Below are positions 45,530-53,951 of a stretch of 64,000 nt of DNA, one piece after another; position 1 is the stretch's first letter, and the number at the start of each line of letters is the position of its first letter. The stretch comes from Rubrimonas cliftonensis. GTDB lineage: Bacteria > Pseudomonadota > Alphaproteobacteria > Rhodobacterales > Rhodobacteraceae. The notes under the pieces were generated by a model, which did not search any database, was not told the origin of the DNA, and saw only the letters and a list, made by a program, of their open reading frames with translations. The position numbers were made by a program, and so were the translations under genes. The stretch covers positions 44,129 to 108,128 of the forward strand of contig NZ_FNQM01000012.1 in assembly GCF_900107585.1 (NCBI RefSeq). Direction: 5' to 3'.

Positions 45530-46585
45530 ATGGAACCGAAGCGTCTTGCGGCCGCGACCGCAATCGCCCTCGTCTTCGCCGGCGCCGCCGCCGCGCAGCA
45601 GACCATCACCGTCAACATCGGCTCGTCGCATCCGGAGGCCAACATCTGGGTCTATGCGATGAAGAACACCTTCCAGCCGGAAGTGAACCGCATCCTCGCC
45701 GAGGCCGGCGACTACCAGGTGTCATGGAGCGAGAACTACGCCGGCACACTCTACAAGTTCACCGACACCCGCGAGGCGGTGATGGACGGCATCGTCGACG
45801 TCGGCATGGTCGGAACTGTCTGGGAAGGCGCGACCATGCCGCTCCAGAACGTCACCTACTTCACGCCCTTCGCCACCGAAGACCACCGCATGATCATCGA
45901 GATCTTCGACGAGCTGTCGGAAACGCTGCCCGAGCTGCGCGACAGCTGGGCGGAGAACAACATGGTCCACCTCTCGTCGCTGATCACCGACAGCTACGAC
46001 ATCTACGCGACCTTCCCGGTGAACACGCTCGCCGATCTGCAGAACCGCAAGCTGAACGCGCCCGGCACCTCGGCCAACTGGCTGCGCGACACCGGCGCCA
46101 CGCCGGTCGACGGCGCGCTGACCACCTACTACACCAACATCCAGACCGGCGTGACCGAAGGCACGCTGTCCTTCGCCTCCGGCATCCTGCCCACGCGCGT
46201 CTACGAGGTCGCGCCGGAACTGACGCGGGTCGGCATCGGCTCGATGTATTTCGGCGGCATCGCGGCCAACATGGACTTCTTCGAGGGCCTGCCCGAGCCG
46301 GTGCGGCAGGCGTTCCGCGAAGCCGCCAAGGCGACCTCCGCCGCGCATGGCGACTATGTCGCCGCGCTCGCGGAACGCGCCATGGGCGAGATGCAGGCAG
46401 CCGGGCTCACTGTCCACGAACTGCCCGCGGCCGAGAAGGCCGCCTGGGTCAATGGGCTGCCCAACATCATCGAGCCCTGGCTGGAGCAGACCGGCGAGAA
46501 GGGCGCGGTGGTGCTCAAGGCCTATTTCGAGGCGCTGCGCGCGCGCGGCGCCGAGCCGCTGCGCGCCTGGGACGAAGGGCTCTGA
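45530..46585 (+). CDS. dctP: TRAP transporter substrate-binding protein (DctP type)
   Basis: This 351-residue periplasmic protein begins with a signal peptide (residues 1-22, ending AGAAAAQQ). The mature protein has the DctP fold: TVNIGSSHPEANIWVYAM, EAVMDGIVDVGMVG, NRKLNAPGTSANWLRDTGAT with the Arg that usually contacts a carboxylate, and GALTTYYTNIQTGVTEGTL. It probably binds an organic acid. AGAGGAGG precedes the ATG. Position behind the molybdenum hydroxylase suggests it captures the substrate of that enzyme (inference). Confidence 0.92.
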   Translation: MEPKRLAAATAIALVFAGAAAAQQTITVNIGSSHPEANIWVYAMKNTFQPEVNRILAEAGDYQVSWSENYAGTLYKFTDTREAVMDGIVDVGMVGTVWEGATMPLQNVTYFTPFATEDHRMIIEIFDELSETLPELRDSWAENNMVHLSSLITDSYDIYATFPVNTLADLQNRKLNAPGTSANWLRDTGATPVDGALTTYYTNIQTGVTEGTLSFASGILPTRVYEVAPELTRVGIGSMYFGGIAANMDFFEGLPEPVRQAFREAAKATSAAHGDYVAALAERAMGEMQAAGLTVHELPAAEKAAWVNGLPNIIEPWLEQTGEKGAVVLKAYFEALRARGAEPLRAWDEGL

Positions 46586-46662
46586 CGTCCGACCCCGCGC
46601 GCCCGAGCACCCGCCGGGCGCGCGGCGGCTGACCCCCGCGCAATCTGGAGCACGGAGCCGGC

Positions 46663-47226
46663 ATGAGCGGTGACAACGGCGAACCGAAGACCGACGCCCT
46701 CGTCCCGCCCTTCGCGCAGGCGCCGGTCGGCGCCCTCCTAGGCGGCGTCGCGGCGGCGCTCTCCTCCATCGGCACGGCGTGGATCGGCGGCCTGATGCTG
46801 CTGGTCGTCGCTGACGTGGTGGGACGGAACTTCCTGAACGCCCCGATCACCGGCGTCTCGGAGATCGCCGCGCGCTCGGTCGTGGCCATCGTGTTCCTGC
46901 AGGTCTCCGCCGCGATCCTGCAGCGCCGCCTGACGCGGGCCGACTTCATCCTGCGCCGCCTCGAGGGCCGGGCGCCGCGGACGCAGGCGCTGGTCGAGGC
47001 GCTGTTCTCGCTGACCGGCGCGGTCGTCTTCGCTCTGGTGCTGTGGGCCTCGTGGCCAAAGCTGGCGGACGCCTGGGCCGGCGCGGAGTTCTTCGGCGTG
47101 CAGGGCGTCTTCACCATCCCGACCTGGCCGTTTCGCGGCGTCACCGTGCTCGGCGCTGCGCTCGCCGCCTGCGCAGCCCTCTATGTGGCGGCGCAGGAGC
47201 TGCGCAAGGCGCGGGCCGCCGCATGA
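46663..47226 (+). CDS. dctQ: TRAP transporter small permease (DctQ type)
   Basis: This 187-residue membrane protein has four hydrophobic segments (about 28-50, 62-80, 105-125 and 148-170) and the DctQ signature DVVGRNFLNAPITGVSEIA near residues 48-66. It pairs with the large permease to form the sodium-driven membrane complex. Its stop overlaps the ATG of dctM (ATGA). Confidence 0.92.
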   Translation: MSGDNGEPKTDALVPPFAQAPVGALLGGVAAALSSIGTAWIGGLMLLVVADVVGRNFLNAPITGVSEIAARSVVAIVFLQVSAAILQRRLTRADFILRRLEGRAPRTQALVEALFSLTGAVVFALVLWASWPKLADAWAGAEFFGVQGVFTIPTWPFRGVTVLGAALAACAALYVAAQELRKARAAA

Positions 47227-48551
47227 CGGCGCTCGGGCTGGGCCTCGCCCTCATCGGCGTTCTGGTGCTTCTCGTCCTGCTCGGGCTCCAGATCGCCTAT
47301 GCGCTGTTCGCCGTGGCCTTCGCCGGCATCTGGCTGATCCGCGACAATCTCGGCCTCGCCTTCCGCATGCTGGAGCTGACCGCCTACAGCGGCATCGCCG
47401 ACTACCTGTTCGCCACCATCCCGCTTTTCGTGCTGATGGGCCTGCTGGTCAGCGCCTCCAATGTCGGCCGCGACACCTTCGAGGTCGCCGAGGAGCTGCT
47501 GCGCCGCGTCGTCTGCGGCCTCGGCGTCGCCACCGTCGCAGCCAACACGATCTTCGCCGCGGTCACAGGCGTCTCGATCGCCTCGGCGGCCGTCTTCACC
47601 CGCGTCGCCGTGCCCGAGATGACGCGGCACGGCTACCGCCCGGCCTTCGCCGCCGGCACGGTCGCCGGCTCGTCGGTGCTGGGCATGCTGATCCCGCCGA
47701 GCCTGCTGCTGATCGTCTACGGCATTCTCGCCGAAGTCTCGATCGGCGGCATGTTCATCGCCGGGATCGTGCCGGGGCTGATGCTCGCGGGCGGCTTCGT
47801 CGCCATGCTCGTGGCCGTGACGCTGCTCTTTCCCCGGTTCGTGCTGACCGACCCAGAGGCGAGCCGCCTGCGCCGCCTCGACCGTGAAGCCCCGCCGATG
47901 CCGCCGGGACGCATGGCCGCGAAACTGACGCCGATCGCCCTGCTGGTGCTGCTCGTGCTCGGCGGGCTCTATTCGGGCTTCTTCACGCCGACCGAGGCGG
48001 GGGCCGTCGGCGCTTTCGGCGCGCTCGTGCTGGCGCTGGCGCGGCGCTCGCTCGACCGGAGCAAGTTCTGGCAGGTGATGAAGCAGACCGGCGTCATCTC
48101 GGTGTCGATCCTGCTGCTGCTGATCGCGGCGAGCTTCTACTCGCGGATGCTCTCGATCGCGGGACTGCCGAACGCCATCGCCGGGCTGGTGACGGACTCC
48201 GGCTTCGGGCCGCTGGGCTTCATGTTCTTCTACGTCGCCATCATCCTGCTGATGGGCATGATCCTCGATTCCACCTCGATCCTGCTGATCATGGCGCCCA
48301 TAGCCGCGCCCATCGCGGCAAGTCTCGGGATCGATCTCAGCCATTTCGGGATCGTCACCGTGCTGGCGGTGGAGATCGGCCTGCTCACCCCGCCCTTCGG
48401 CATCTCGGTGTTCACGGTGCACAACACCCTCAACGACCCCGAGGTTTCGGTCGAGGCGATCTTCGCCGCAACGCTGCCCTTCATCGCCGTCATGCTGGCG
48501 GTGCTGGTGATCGTGGCGCTGTTTCCAGTTACGGCGACGCTGTTCCTCTAG
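47223..48551 (+). CDS. dctM: TRAP transporter large permease (DctM type)
   Basis: This 442-residue permease has about twelve hydrophobic segments. Signatures are IPLFVLMGLLVSASNVGRD (near residue 66), FAAVTGVSIASAAVF (near 117), GMLIPPSLLLIVYG (near 158), FFTPTEAGAVGAFGAL (near 257), DSTSILLIMAPI and LLTPPFGISVF near the C-terminus. ATG 47223 overlaps the dctQ stop. The frame is open upstream but that part is dctQ in another frame. It completes the operon. Confidence 0.95.
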   Translation: MTALGLGLALIGVLVLLVLLGLQIAYALFAVAFAGIWLIRDNLGLAFRMLELTAYSGIADYLFATIPLFVLMGLLVSASNVGRDTFEVAEELLRRVVCGLGVATVAANTIFAAVTGVSIASAAVFTRVAVPEMTRHGYRPAFAAGTVAGSSVLGMLIPPSLLLIVYGILAEVSIGGMFIAGIVPGLMLAGGFVAMLVAVTLLFPRFVLTDPEASRLRRLDREAPPMPPGRMAAKLTPIALLVLLVLGGLYSGFFTPTEAGAVGAFGALVLALARRSLDRSKFWQVMKQTGVISVSILLLLIAASFYSRMLSIAGLPNAIAGLVTDSGFGPLGFMFFYVAIILLMGMILDSTSILLIMAPIAAPIAASLGIDLSHFGIVTVLAVEIGLLTPPFGISVFTVHNTLNDPEVSVEAIFAATLPFIAVMLAVLVIVALFPVTATLFL

Positions 48552-48609
48552 GGGGCTTCGAAGTCGACCACACTGCCCGTCGAACATCCGGTCCATGATC
48601 GACGCCGTC

Positions 48610-48654
48610 GGGGGGGGGCTGGCCTGCGCTTCGCACGGGCGTCGCCCCCCCCCC
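48610..48654. repeat. Complementary G9 and C10 tracts, potential hairpin after the TRAP operon
   Basis: Nine consecutive G (48610-48618) and ten consecutive C (48645-48654) are separated by 26 bases and begin 59 bases after the dctM stop. They could fold into a strong stem on either strand, perhaps ending transcription. Homopolymers of this kind are also prone to sequencing error and slippage. Confidence 0.6.
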
Positions 48655-48752
48655 TGCGCGCAGCGAAGACGACACGGACCTGTCGGCAGAGCGGTTCGGG
48701 CCCCGGCCGGATCCAGCGCCAGCGCGTGACCCTGCCCCCGATATGCCCTCGC

Positions 48753-49136
48753 TCATAGGTTAGCGATGTTCTTGTTCTGGGCCTCTCTGGCCTGGTTGGC
48801 GTACTCGATCGGGGTCAGTCCGCCCAGGCTCGTGTGCGGACGGACGGCGTTATTGTCGGGCCGCCACGCGGCGAGGACGCGGCGGGCATGGGCGAGACCA
48901 TCGAAGATGTGCTCGTTCACGCACTCGTCGCGCAGACGACCGTTGAAGCTTTCGATGAACGCATTCTGGGTGGGCTTGCCCGGCGCGATGTGGCGCCATT
49001 CGACGGCGTTCTTCTCCGCCCATGTCAGCATGGCGTTCGAAGTGAACTCCGTGCCGTTGTCGGACACGATCATGCAGGGCCTGCCGCGCAGCTCGACGAT
49101 GCGGTCGAGCTCGCGGCCGACGCGGACGCCACGGGT
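48753..49136 (-). pseudogene. C-terminal fragment of an IS3-family transposase (OrfB)
   Basis: The leftward frame encodes [38 protein letters not shown] (second Asp of the DDE triad), [20 protein letters not shown] (the Glu) and [14 protein letters not shown], the typical end of IS3-family OrfB integrase cores. The start, including the first catalytic Asp, is missing: upstream of about 49136 the frame no longer resembles a transposase. The bases from there to the tetR gene (49397) hold no other gene. Confidence 0.88.
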
Positions 49137-49396
49137 TAACGGGTTCCGGCCAGTCGCGAGGCATGCGATAGAGCGTGGTGAACAGCCGTTCGCGCGAGCG
49201 CCGGACATGTCGCCGGCGTCGGCCGCTCGGGAGTGGGCGTGCGATACGGGAGGGCCTAAATTGGAGGCCCGCATCCGCAATGGAACACCGGGAGCTTCGC
49301 TCCCCGGTAACGCCGGGGCGGTTCACCGTAACGATCCGCGCGCGTTTCGAACGGCGGCCCTTGGCCATTGACACAGCTTGCGGCGACCCTCCGCAT

Positions 49397-49999
49397 TCAA
49401 CGGAAGCAGGTGGCCAGAGCCTCGAGATCGCGCGCGATGTCCTCCGAAAGGTCCTCGATGCGGCCGGGCGCATCGCTGCGTTGGGCATAGGCGCGCAGCC
49501 CGAGGACTTCGGACTGGAGGCGGGACGCAAGGCGCACAGGGTCCCTGTCGGCCGGGATCTGACCTGCGTCGCGCGCCGCCTGGAAGGCGTCGCGAAACGC
49601 CGCCTCGGTCTGACGCATCATGTCCTCCGCCGCGTCGCGCAACACCCGCTCATTGTCGGAGGACTCGAGCATGGTCTTCATGAGCATGCAGGCTTTCGTC
49701 TGCGTCGGCGCCGCCAACGCCCGTCCGAGCTTGCGCACATGGTCGGCGAGACCCTCCAGCGGCGACGCGGCCTCCGACAGCGTCTCGGACAAGGCCGTCC
49801 GCGATCTCTCCGCGTAGAGGGTCAGCGCGCTGCGGAACAGCTTCTCCTTCGAGCCGAACGCCGCGTAGATCGAGCCGGGACGCATGTCCAGCGCCGCTTC
49901 GATGTCCTTCAGGGACGTGCCCGCATAGCCACGGGTCCAGAACAGTATCATCGCCCGCTCCAGCGAGGCGTGTCGATCGTAGGCGGCTTTCCTCGGCAT
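49397..49999 (-). CDS. TetR/AcrR-family transcriptional regulator
   Basis: This 200-residue regulator has an HTH of the AcrR type (ERAMILFWTRGYAGTSLKDI then EAALDMRPGSIYAAFGSKEK, residues 14-53) with the GSIYxxFGSKE form seen in AcuR/NemR-like proteins. The C-terminal domain contains KACMLMKTMLE, whose Cys near residue 103 could sense electrophiles or oxidants. It diverges from the carboxymuconolactone decarboxylase-family gene. Three near-identical palindromes fill the gap between the two starts and are probably its operators. Confidence 0.92.
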   Translation of the reverse strand: MPRKAAYDRHASLERAMILFWTRGYAGTSLKDIEAALDMRPGSIYAAFGSKEKLFRSALTLYAERSRTALSETLSEAASPLEGLADHVRKLGRALAAPTQTKACMLMKTMLESSDNERVLRDAAEDMMRQTEAAFRDAFQAARDAGQIPADRDPVRLASRLQSEVLGLRAYAQRSDAPGRIEDLSEDIARDLEALATCFR

Positions 50000-50021
50000 C
50001 CGATGGGTCTCGCTATCAAGT

Positions 50022-50037
50022 TTGAGTGATCGCTCAA
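50022..50037. promoter_or_regulatory. Palindromic operator 1 (TTGAGTGATCGCTCAA)
   Basis: A 16-base near-perfect palindrome in the tetR/CMD gap, 23 bases before the tetR start codon. With sites at 50046 and 50088 it defines a shared TTGAGYGNTCRYTCAA-like pattern, the expected size and symmetry for a TetR dimer. Confidence 0.75.
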
Positions 50038-50045
50038 TTATATGC

Positions 50046-50061
50046 TTGAGCGATCGTTCAA
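50046..50061. promoter_or_regulatory. Palindromic operator 2 (TTGAGCGATCGTTCAA)
   Basis: The second 16-base near-palindrome, with its centre 24 bases from that of site 1. One mismatch pair breaks the symmetry. The spacing would allow two dimers to sit on adjacent turns and cover the divergent promoters. Confidence 0.75.
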
Positions 50062-50087
50062 GTAAAGCTATCCCAACCTCAGCAAAC

Positions 50088-50103
50088 TTGAGCGCTCACT
50101 CAA
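50088..50103. promoter_or_regulatory. Palindromic operator 3 (TTGAGCGCTCACTCAA)
   Basis: The third copy, centred 42 bases from site 2 and ending 20 bases before the ATG of the carboxymuconolactone decarboxylase-family gene. It lies immediately before that gene's ribosome-binding site (CGGAGG), so binding here would block transcription or its early elongation. Confidence 0.7.
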
Positions 50104-50123
50104 AAACCCGATCGGAGGCCGAC

Positions 50124-50681
50124 ATGGCTGATTTCACGATGCACACGCCGGAAACCGCTCCGGAGGCGAGCCGGCCGCTTCTCGAGGACTCCAAGAGGGC
50201 CTTCGGGCGCGTGCCCGGCCTTCACGCCACAATGGCCGAGGCCCCGGCGCTGCTTGACGGCTACAAGCACCTCCACCGCCTGTTCGCCGAAGAGACCAGC
50301 TTCGACAAGGACGAGCTGACCGTGGTCTGGCAGACCATCAACGTCGAGCACGAGTGCCACTACTGCGTGCCCGCCCACACCGGCATCGCCAAGATGATGA
50401 AGGTGGACGACGCGATCTCGAACGCGCTGCGCGACGAGACCCCGCTGCCCAACCCGCGCCTTGAGGCGCTCCGCACCTTCACGCTTCAGGTGGTCCGCCA
50501 GCGCGGCTTCGTGTCGGACGAGGCGGTGCAGAGCTTCCTCGACGCCGGCTTCACCAAGCGGCAGGTGCTGGAGGTCGTTCTCGGCGTCGCGCAGAAGGTG
50601 ATGTCGAACTACACCAATCACCTCGCCCGGACGCCGGTGGACCAGCCGATGCAGGCCTTCGCCTGGGAAAAGGCCGCCTGA
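50124..50681 (+). CDS. Carboxymuconolactone decarboxylase-family (AhpD-like) protein
   Basis: This 185-residue all-helical protein carries the AhpD-type redox motif HECHYCVPAHTG near residues 73-84 (Cys-x-x-Cys followed by His). Family members act as alkylhydroperoxidase partners or as gamma-carboxymuconolactone decarboxylases; the CxxC favours the redox type. ATG 50124 follows CGGAGG; the frame is open further up but would cross the operators. Its control by the divergent TetR regulator suggests induction by oxidants or electrophiles (inference). Confidence 0.88.
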   Translation: MADFTMHTPETAPEASRPLLEDSKRAFGRVPGLHATMAEAPALLDGYKHLHRLFAEETSFDKDELTVVWQTINVEHECHYCVPAHTGIAKMMKVDDAISNALRDETPLPNPRLEALRTFTLQVVRQRGFVSDEAVQSFLDAGFTKRQVLEVVLGVAQKVMSNYTNHLARTPVDQPMQAFAWEKAA

Positions 50682-50844
50682 CAACTTCGTTCGCGCTTTG
50701 GCGGCGTCGGCGAAGACACCCGCTTTCGCGGACGCCGCAGCATCCCCGCGCCATATCAGCCGCTTCCGCGCCTTCGCGATCCCGCTGCGCCGCGGTTGTC
50801 GCCTCCACCCCGCGCGACAGACGCAACCAGGAGAACACGCCGCC

Positions 50845-51348
50845 ATGCCTTCCGATAAACCCGCCTCCGCCCTGCATCCGATCCCGGCTCCGACCATCGC
50901 GACTCTCGGCATGATGTTTGTGGCCGGGGCCGCCGGGACCATAGCCTTCGACTTCTGGGGACAACTCGTCAGCCCGGCGATCGGCTGGGCCGGTCTGTCG
51001 CCGCACGGTCTCGCCCGAAGCCTGCTCGGCGCCTTCGGCCTCCCGAACGGCGACTTCGCCGGGTACTTCGTGCATTTCTACCTTGTCGGTCTGATCGGCT
51101 ATCCGGTGGGGTGGCTTTATGTTTTCCGGCCGCTGTGGCGCCGCGTGGCGGGCGGTGGGGAAGGCTGGCTTCTCCCCGCGGCGGTCTACGGCGTCGGGCT
51201 CTGGGTCTTCGCCATCGGCGGGATCACCGCCGTCGCCGGGCTGCCCTTCTTCCTGAACTTCACCGGGATCACGTGGGTCGCGCTGATCGGCCATGTGCTC
51301 TACGCCCTCGTGCTGGTCGCCGTGATGCAGCTGGCGGCGCGGCGATGA
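50845..51348 (+). CDS. Hypothetical integral membrane protein, 167 residues
   Basis: I do not recognise the family. Four hydrophobic segments are predicted (residues about 20-42, 70-95, 110-130 and 142-162), joined by short loops; FDFWGQLVSPAIGWAGLSPHG lies after the first. The topology resembles small quinone-less membrane proteins that accompany oxidative-stress genes, but no motif supports a role. ATG 50845 is chosen after CCAGGAGAAC. It follows the AhpD-like gene by 163 bases and may share its transcript. Confidence 0.75.
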   Translation: MPSDKPASALHPIPAPTIATLGMMFVAGAAGTIAFDFWGQLVSPAIGWAGLSPHGLARSLLGAFGLPNGDFAGYFVHFYLVGLIGYPVGWLYVFRPLWRRVAGGGEGWLLPAAVYGVGLWVFAIGGITAVAGLPFFLNFTGITWVALIGHVLYALVLVAVMQLAARR

Positions 51349-51572
51349 CGGCTCGGTCCACTCCTTCGCTGCGATCCGCATAACCGGGTGCGCAGCCCGG
51401 ATCCCGATCACAGCGCTCGGGCGGTCAACGGGCCCGGATCGCGATGAGCAGCGCCCTGCGACCAGCCGAGAACAAGTTGGCGTCCGCCGCTCCTGTGAGC
51501 GGCTGATCGCCGAGCTGGGCCGACCGATCCGCGACCGACGGCTTCACGGGACGTGACTGCGCGCCGCTCGCG

Positions 51573-51620
51573 CCGCCTATCAGCGCGGCGGCGGCTTGAC
51601 GCTGGCGCGCTGATAGGCGG
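51573..51620. repeat. Perfect 15-bp inverted repeat upstream of the lysR gene
   Basis: CCGCCTATCAGCGCG and its exact complement CGCGCTGATAGGCGG are separated by 18 bases, ending 39 bases before the lysR start. No T-run follows. It may be an operator, an attenuator stem or a trace of a small mobile element. The rest of 51349-51659 holds no gene. Confidence 0.75.
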
Positions 51621-51659
51621 GCCTGACAATCGTGGGAACGACGGGCCGGGGGGCGAGCT

Positions 51660-52565
51660 TTGGAGCTACATCAGGTCAGATATTTCATCGCGCTCTCACG
51701 AAGCCTCAACTTCACGCGCGCAGCCGATGAGTGCAACGTCACGCAACCCTCGCTCACGCGGGCCATCAAGCTGCTGGAGGCGGAAATGGGCGGCGCGCTG
51801 GTGCGGCGCGAACGCGGGCTGAGCCACCTCACCGAGCTCGGCCGGCGCCTCCTGCCGCTTTTCGAGCAATGCCACGAGAGCGCGCTGAACGCGCGCGCCG
51901 TGGCCGAGGCTGTGAAGGCGCAAAAGCTCGCCGGGCTGCGGCTCGCGATGCACAGCGGCGTCAGCGTCGGGCCCTTCGCCGGCCATCTGTGCGAACTGCT
52001 GCGCGCCTGCGACGGCCTCACGCTCGAGATCTCCCGCGGCGACGCGGCGGAGACGGCGACGGCGCTGCGCAACGGCCATGCGGCGCTCGCCATCGCCGAG
52101 CCCGACGGCATGACATGGGAGCGCTTCGAATCCTGGCCGCTGTTTCGCGAACCGATCGTCGTCTGCTTCTGCGCCGAACACCCTTTCGCCACCGCAGCCA
52201 GCGTCTCGCCGGCGGCGCTTCGCCGTGAACGGGTCATCGTGAGCCGCCGCGGCGTCGTGCGTCGCCTCGACGAAGCGCTGGGCGCCGTCGCGGCCGACGT
52301 CGTCGCCACCCTCGATATCGCGGAGGAGAGCGATGCGCGCATGCTGGTGGCGGCCGGGGCGGCGGTCGCGCTGGCCCCGCTGAGCGCGATCGCCGGCGAA
52401 GGCGTGGCCACGGCTCGGCTGGAGGGCCCGCCGCTCAGCCGCGAATTGAGGCTCTTCGCCGTTCAGGGCCGCAGGCGCGAACCGGCGGAAGCGATGCTCG
52501 CGACGCTGCTCCGCGCCGCGGACTGGTCGGGCTACGCTCTCGATGCCGCGATGGACACCGCCTGA
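51660..52565 (+). CDS. LysR-family transcriptional regulator
   Basis: This 301-residue regulator has the LysR helix-turn-helix (MELHQVRYFIALSRSLNFTR, then AADECNVTQPSLTRAIKLLE, residues 1-40) and a periplasmic-binding-like effector domain (LRLAMHSGVSVGPFAGHL from about residue 90). The start is TTG at 51660; no ATG fits the conserved N-terminus. It converges on the peroxiredoxin-like gene and their ends overlap by 34 bases. Confidence 0.93.
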   Translation: MELHQVRYFIALSRSLNFTRAADECNVTQPSLTRAIKLLEAEMGGALVRRERGLSHLTELGRRLLPLFEQCHESALNARAVAEAVKAQKLAGLRLAMHSGVSVGPFAGHLCELLRACDGLTLEISRGDAAETATALRNGHAALAIAEPDGMTWERFESWPLFREPIVVCFCAEHPFATAASVSPAALRRERVIVSRRGVVRRLDEALGAVAADVVATLDIAEESDARMLVAAGAAVALAPLSAIAGEGVATARLEGPPLSRELRLFAVQGRRREPAEAMLATLLRAADWSGYALDAAMDTA

Positions 52566-53233
52566 ACCATCGCCCCGACATCCATGCGGCGGCGCGGGTC
52601 GACGTCGATATGGCGGGCGCAGACCCGCCCGTCGCGGCCGATGACGAAAGTCGCGGGGATCGGCAGCAAGAGGCCTTGATCCCCGTTCGTCTCGGCGAGA
52701 TTGAGATCGAAGGCGGCGAAGGCGTCGCACAGGCGGGCGTCGATCACCACCGAAAGCCCAAGGAGCGTGGCGACGCCGCCGCCCACGTCGCTCAGCATGG
52801 GGAAACGCGCGCCCGCGCCGGCGCGATGCCGCGCGCCCCATGCCGCCCGCTGCGGGGCGACCGCGACGATGTCGCCGCCCGCCCGCAGGATCCGCTCATG
52901 CGCCTCTGCGAGCGCCCAGAGATTCACCTGGCAGAAATCGCACCAGCCGCCGCGATGCAGCGCCACGACGATGGGGCGGCCGTCGCGCATCACGTGCAGC
53001 CTCCAGAGGCGGCCGGCCTGATCGGGCAGCGCGAAGTCGGGGAACGCGTCGCCCACATCCGGCGCCGCGCTCCCCGCGTCCACCGCGCGAAGCCGGTCCA
53101 CCAGCGCGTCGACGGCCGCGTCGTAGGCGGGCGCGAGGCTGCGACAGGCGTCCCGGATCACCTCCAGCCGCTGATCGAGCGAGCCGCTCATCGCGCGGGC
53201 GCGGACTTGGGCTTCATCCCACGGATCGCTCAT
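52532..53233 (-). CDS. AhpC/TSA-family peroxiredoxin-like protein
   Basis: This 233-residue protein has a helical N-terminal part (residues 1-50) and a thioredoxin-fold domain with DAFPDFALPDQAGRLWRLHV (near 63) and the active site HRGGWCDFCQVNLWAL (near 93-108), a CxxC replacing the single peroxidatic Cys motif PxxxTxxC. It resembles the AhpC/TSA-type peroxiredoxin-like proteins that reduce peroxides or disulfides. No signal peptide is present. Its 3' end overlaps that of the lysR gene on the other strand. Confidence 0.88.
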   Translation of the reverse strand: MSDPWDEAQVRARAMSGSLDQRLEVIRDACRSLAPAYDAAVDALVDRLRAVDAGSAAPDVGDAFPDFALPDQAGRLWRLHVMRDGRPIVVALHRGGWCDFCQVNLWALAEAHERILRAGGDIVAVAPQRAAWGARHRAGAGARFPMLSDVGGGVATLLGLSVVIDARLCDAFAAFDLNLAETNGDQGLLLPIPATFVIGRDGRVCARHIDVDPRRRMDVGAMVQAVSIAASRA

Positions 53234-53459
53234 TCACGCTTCCTGTCGTTGCGGGCGGCGGCAGGTATTACGACACATCACGGCGGCGTGAGACAATGCG
53301 TAGCGGCTTTGCTGTCGATAGCCGAGGCGCAGGGCGCGGCGCGTCATAGCCAAGGGGCATGGAAACAGCAGCGGCCCGGCATTTCCCTTCCAGCGCGCGC
53401 CCTGCGCTTCTTGGCGGCAGCCGGCGGAGCATCGTCGGCGCTTCGCAGGGGAGGTCGCC

Positions 53460-53936
53460 ATGAAACTAAAACGCCGCCTGTCGCCGCTTGTCGTAGCCCT
53501 CATCGCCGGCGCGCCGGCCGCGCGCGCAGTCGAGGCGCAGCCAGTCGCCGAATGTCCGCCCGAGTTCCGCCTGACCGCACCGCAGGAACTCGTCGCGCCG
53601 CCGGACGAGGGCGCGACCCGCGAAGTTCTCACATGGGTGTCGCTCGACGGCTGGCGCGGCGTGGAGGGCCTCGCCCTGCGCATCCGGAAGCTGACGGTGG
53701 CCCCGGGCGGCTGGGTGCCGCTGCACTGGCACAACGACCGCCCCTCGGTCGACTACATCATCGAGGGCGTACTGGTCGAGCACAACAGCTTCTGTTCGGT
53801 GGAGCTGCCGCACCATGCCGGCGACGCCGCGAACCGGTTCGGCGACTTCCACGCCCACTGGTGGGTTAACCAGACCGACAAGGCGGTGGTGCTGGTCTCC
53901 GCGGACGTCGTGCCGCTCGACCAGGTGAACTACTGA
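53460..53936 (+). CDS. Secreted cupin-domain protein
   Basis: This 158-residue protein has a signal peptide (residues 1-26, near ARAVEAQP) and a small beta-barrel cupin domain. The metal-binding motif 1 is seen in WVPLHWHNDRPSVDYIIEG (residues about 82-100; two His and, in place of the usual Glu, a Tyr/Ile region), and motif 2 is around DFHAHWWVNQTD near 130. The role is unknown. It precedes the MFS gene by 15 bases on the same strand, so the two are probably cotranscribed. Confidence 0.85.
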   Translation: MKLKRRLSPLVVALIAGAPAARAVEAQPVAECPPEFRLTAPQELVAPPDEGATREVLTWVSLDGWRGVEGLALRIRKLTVAPGGWVPLHWHNDRPSVDYIIEGVLVEHNSFCSVELPHHAGDAANRFGDFHAHWWVNQTDKAVVLVSADVVPLDQVNY

Positions 53937-53951
53937 GAGCGGCGCCGGCCT

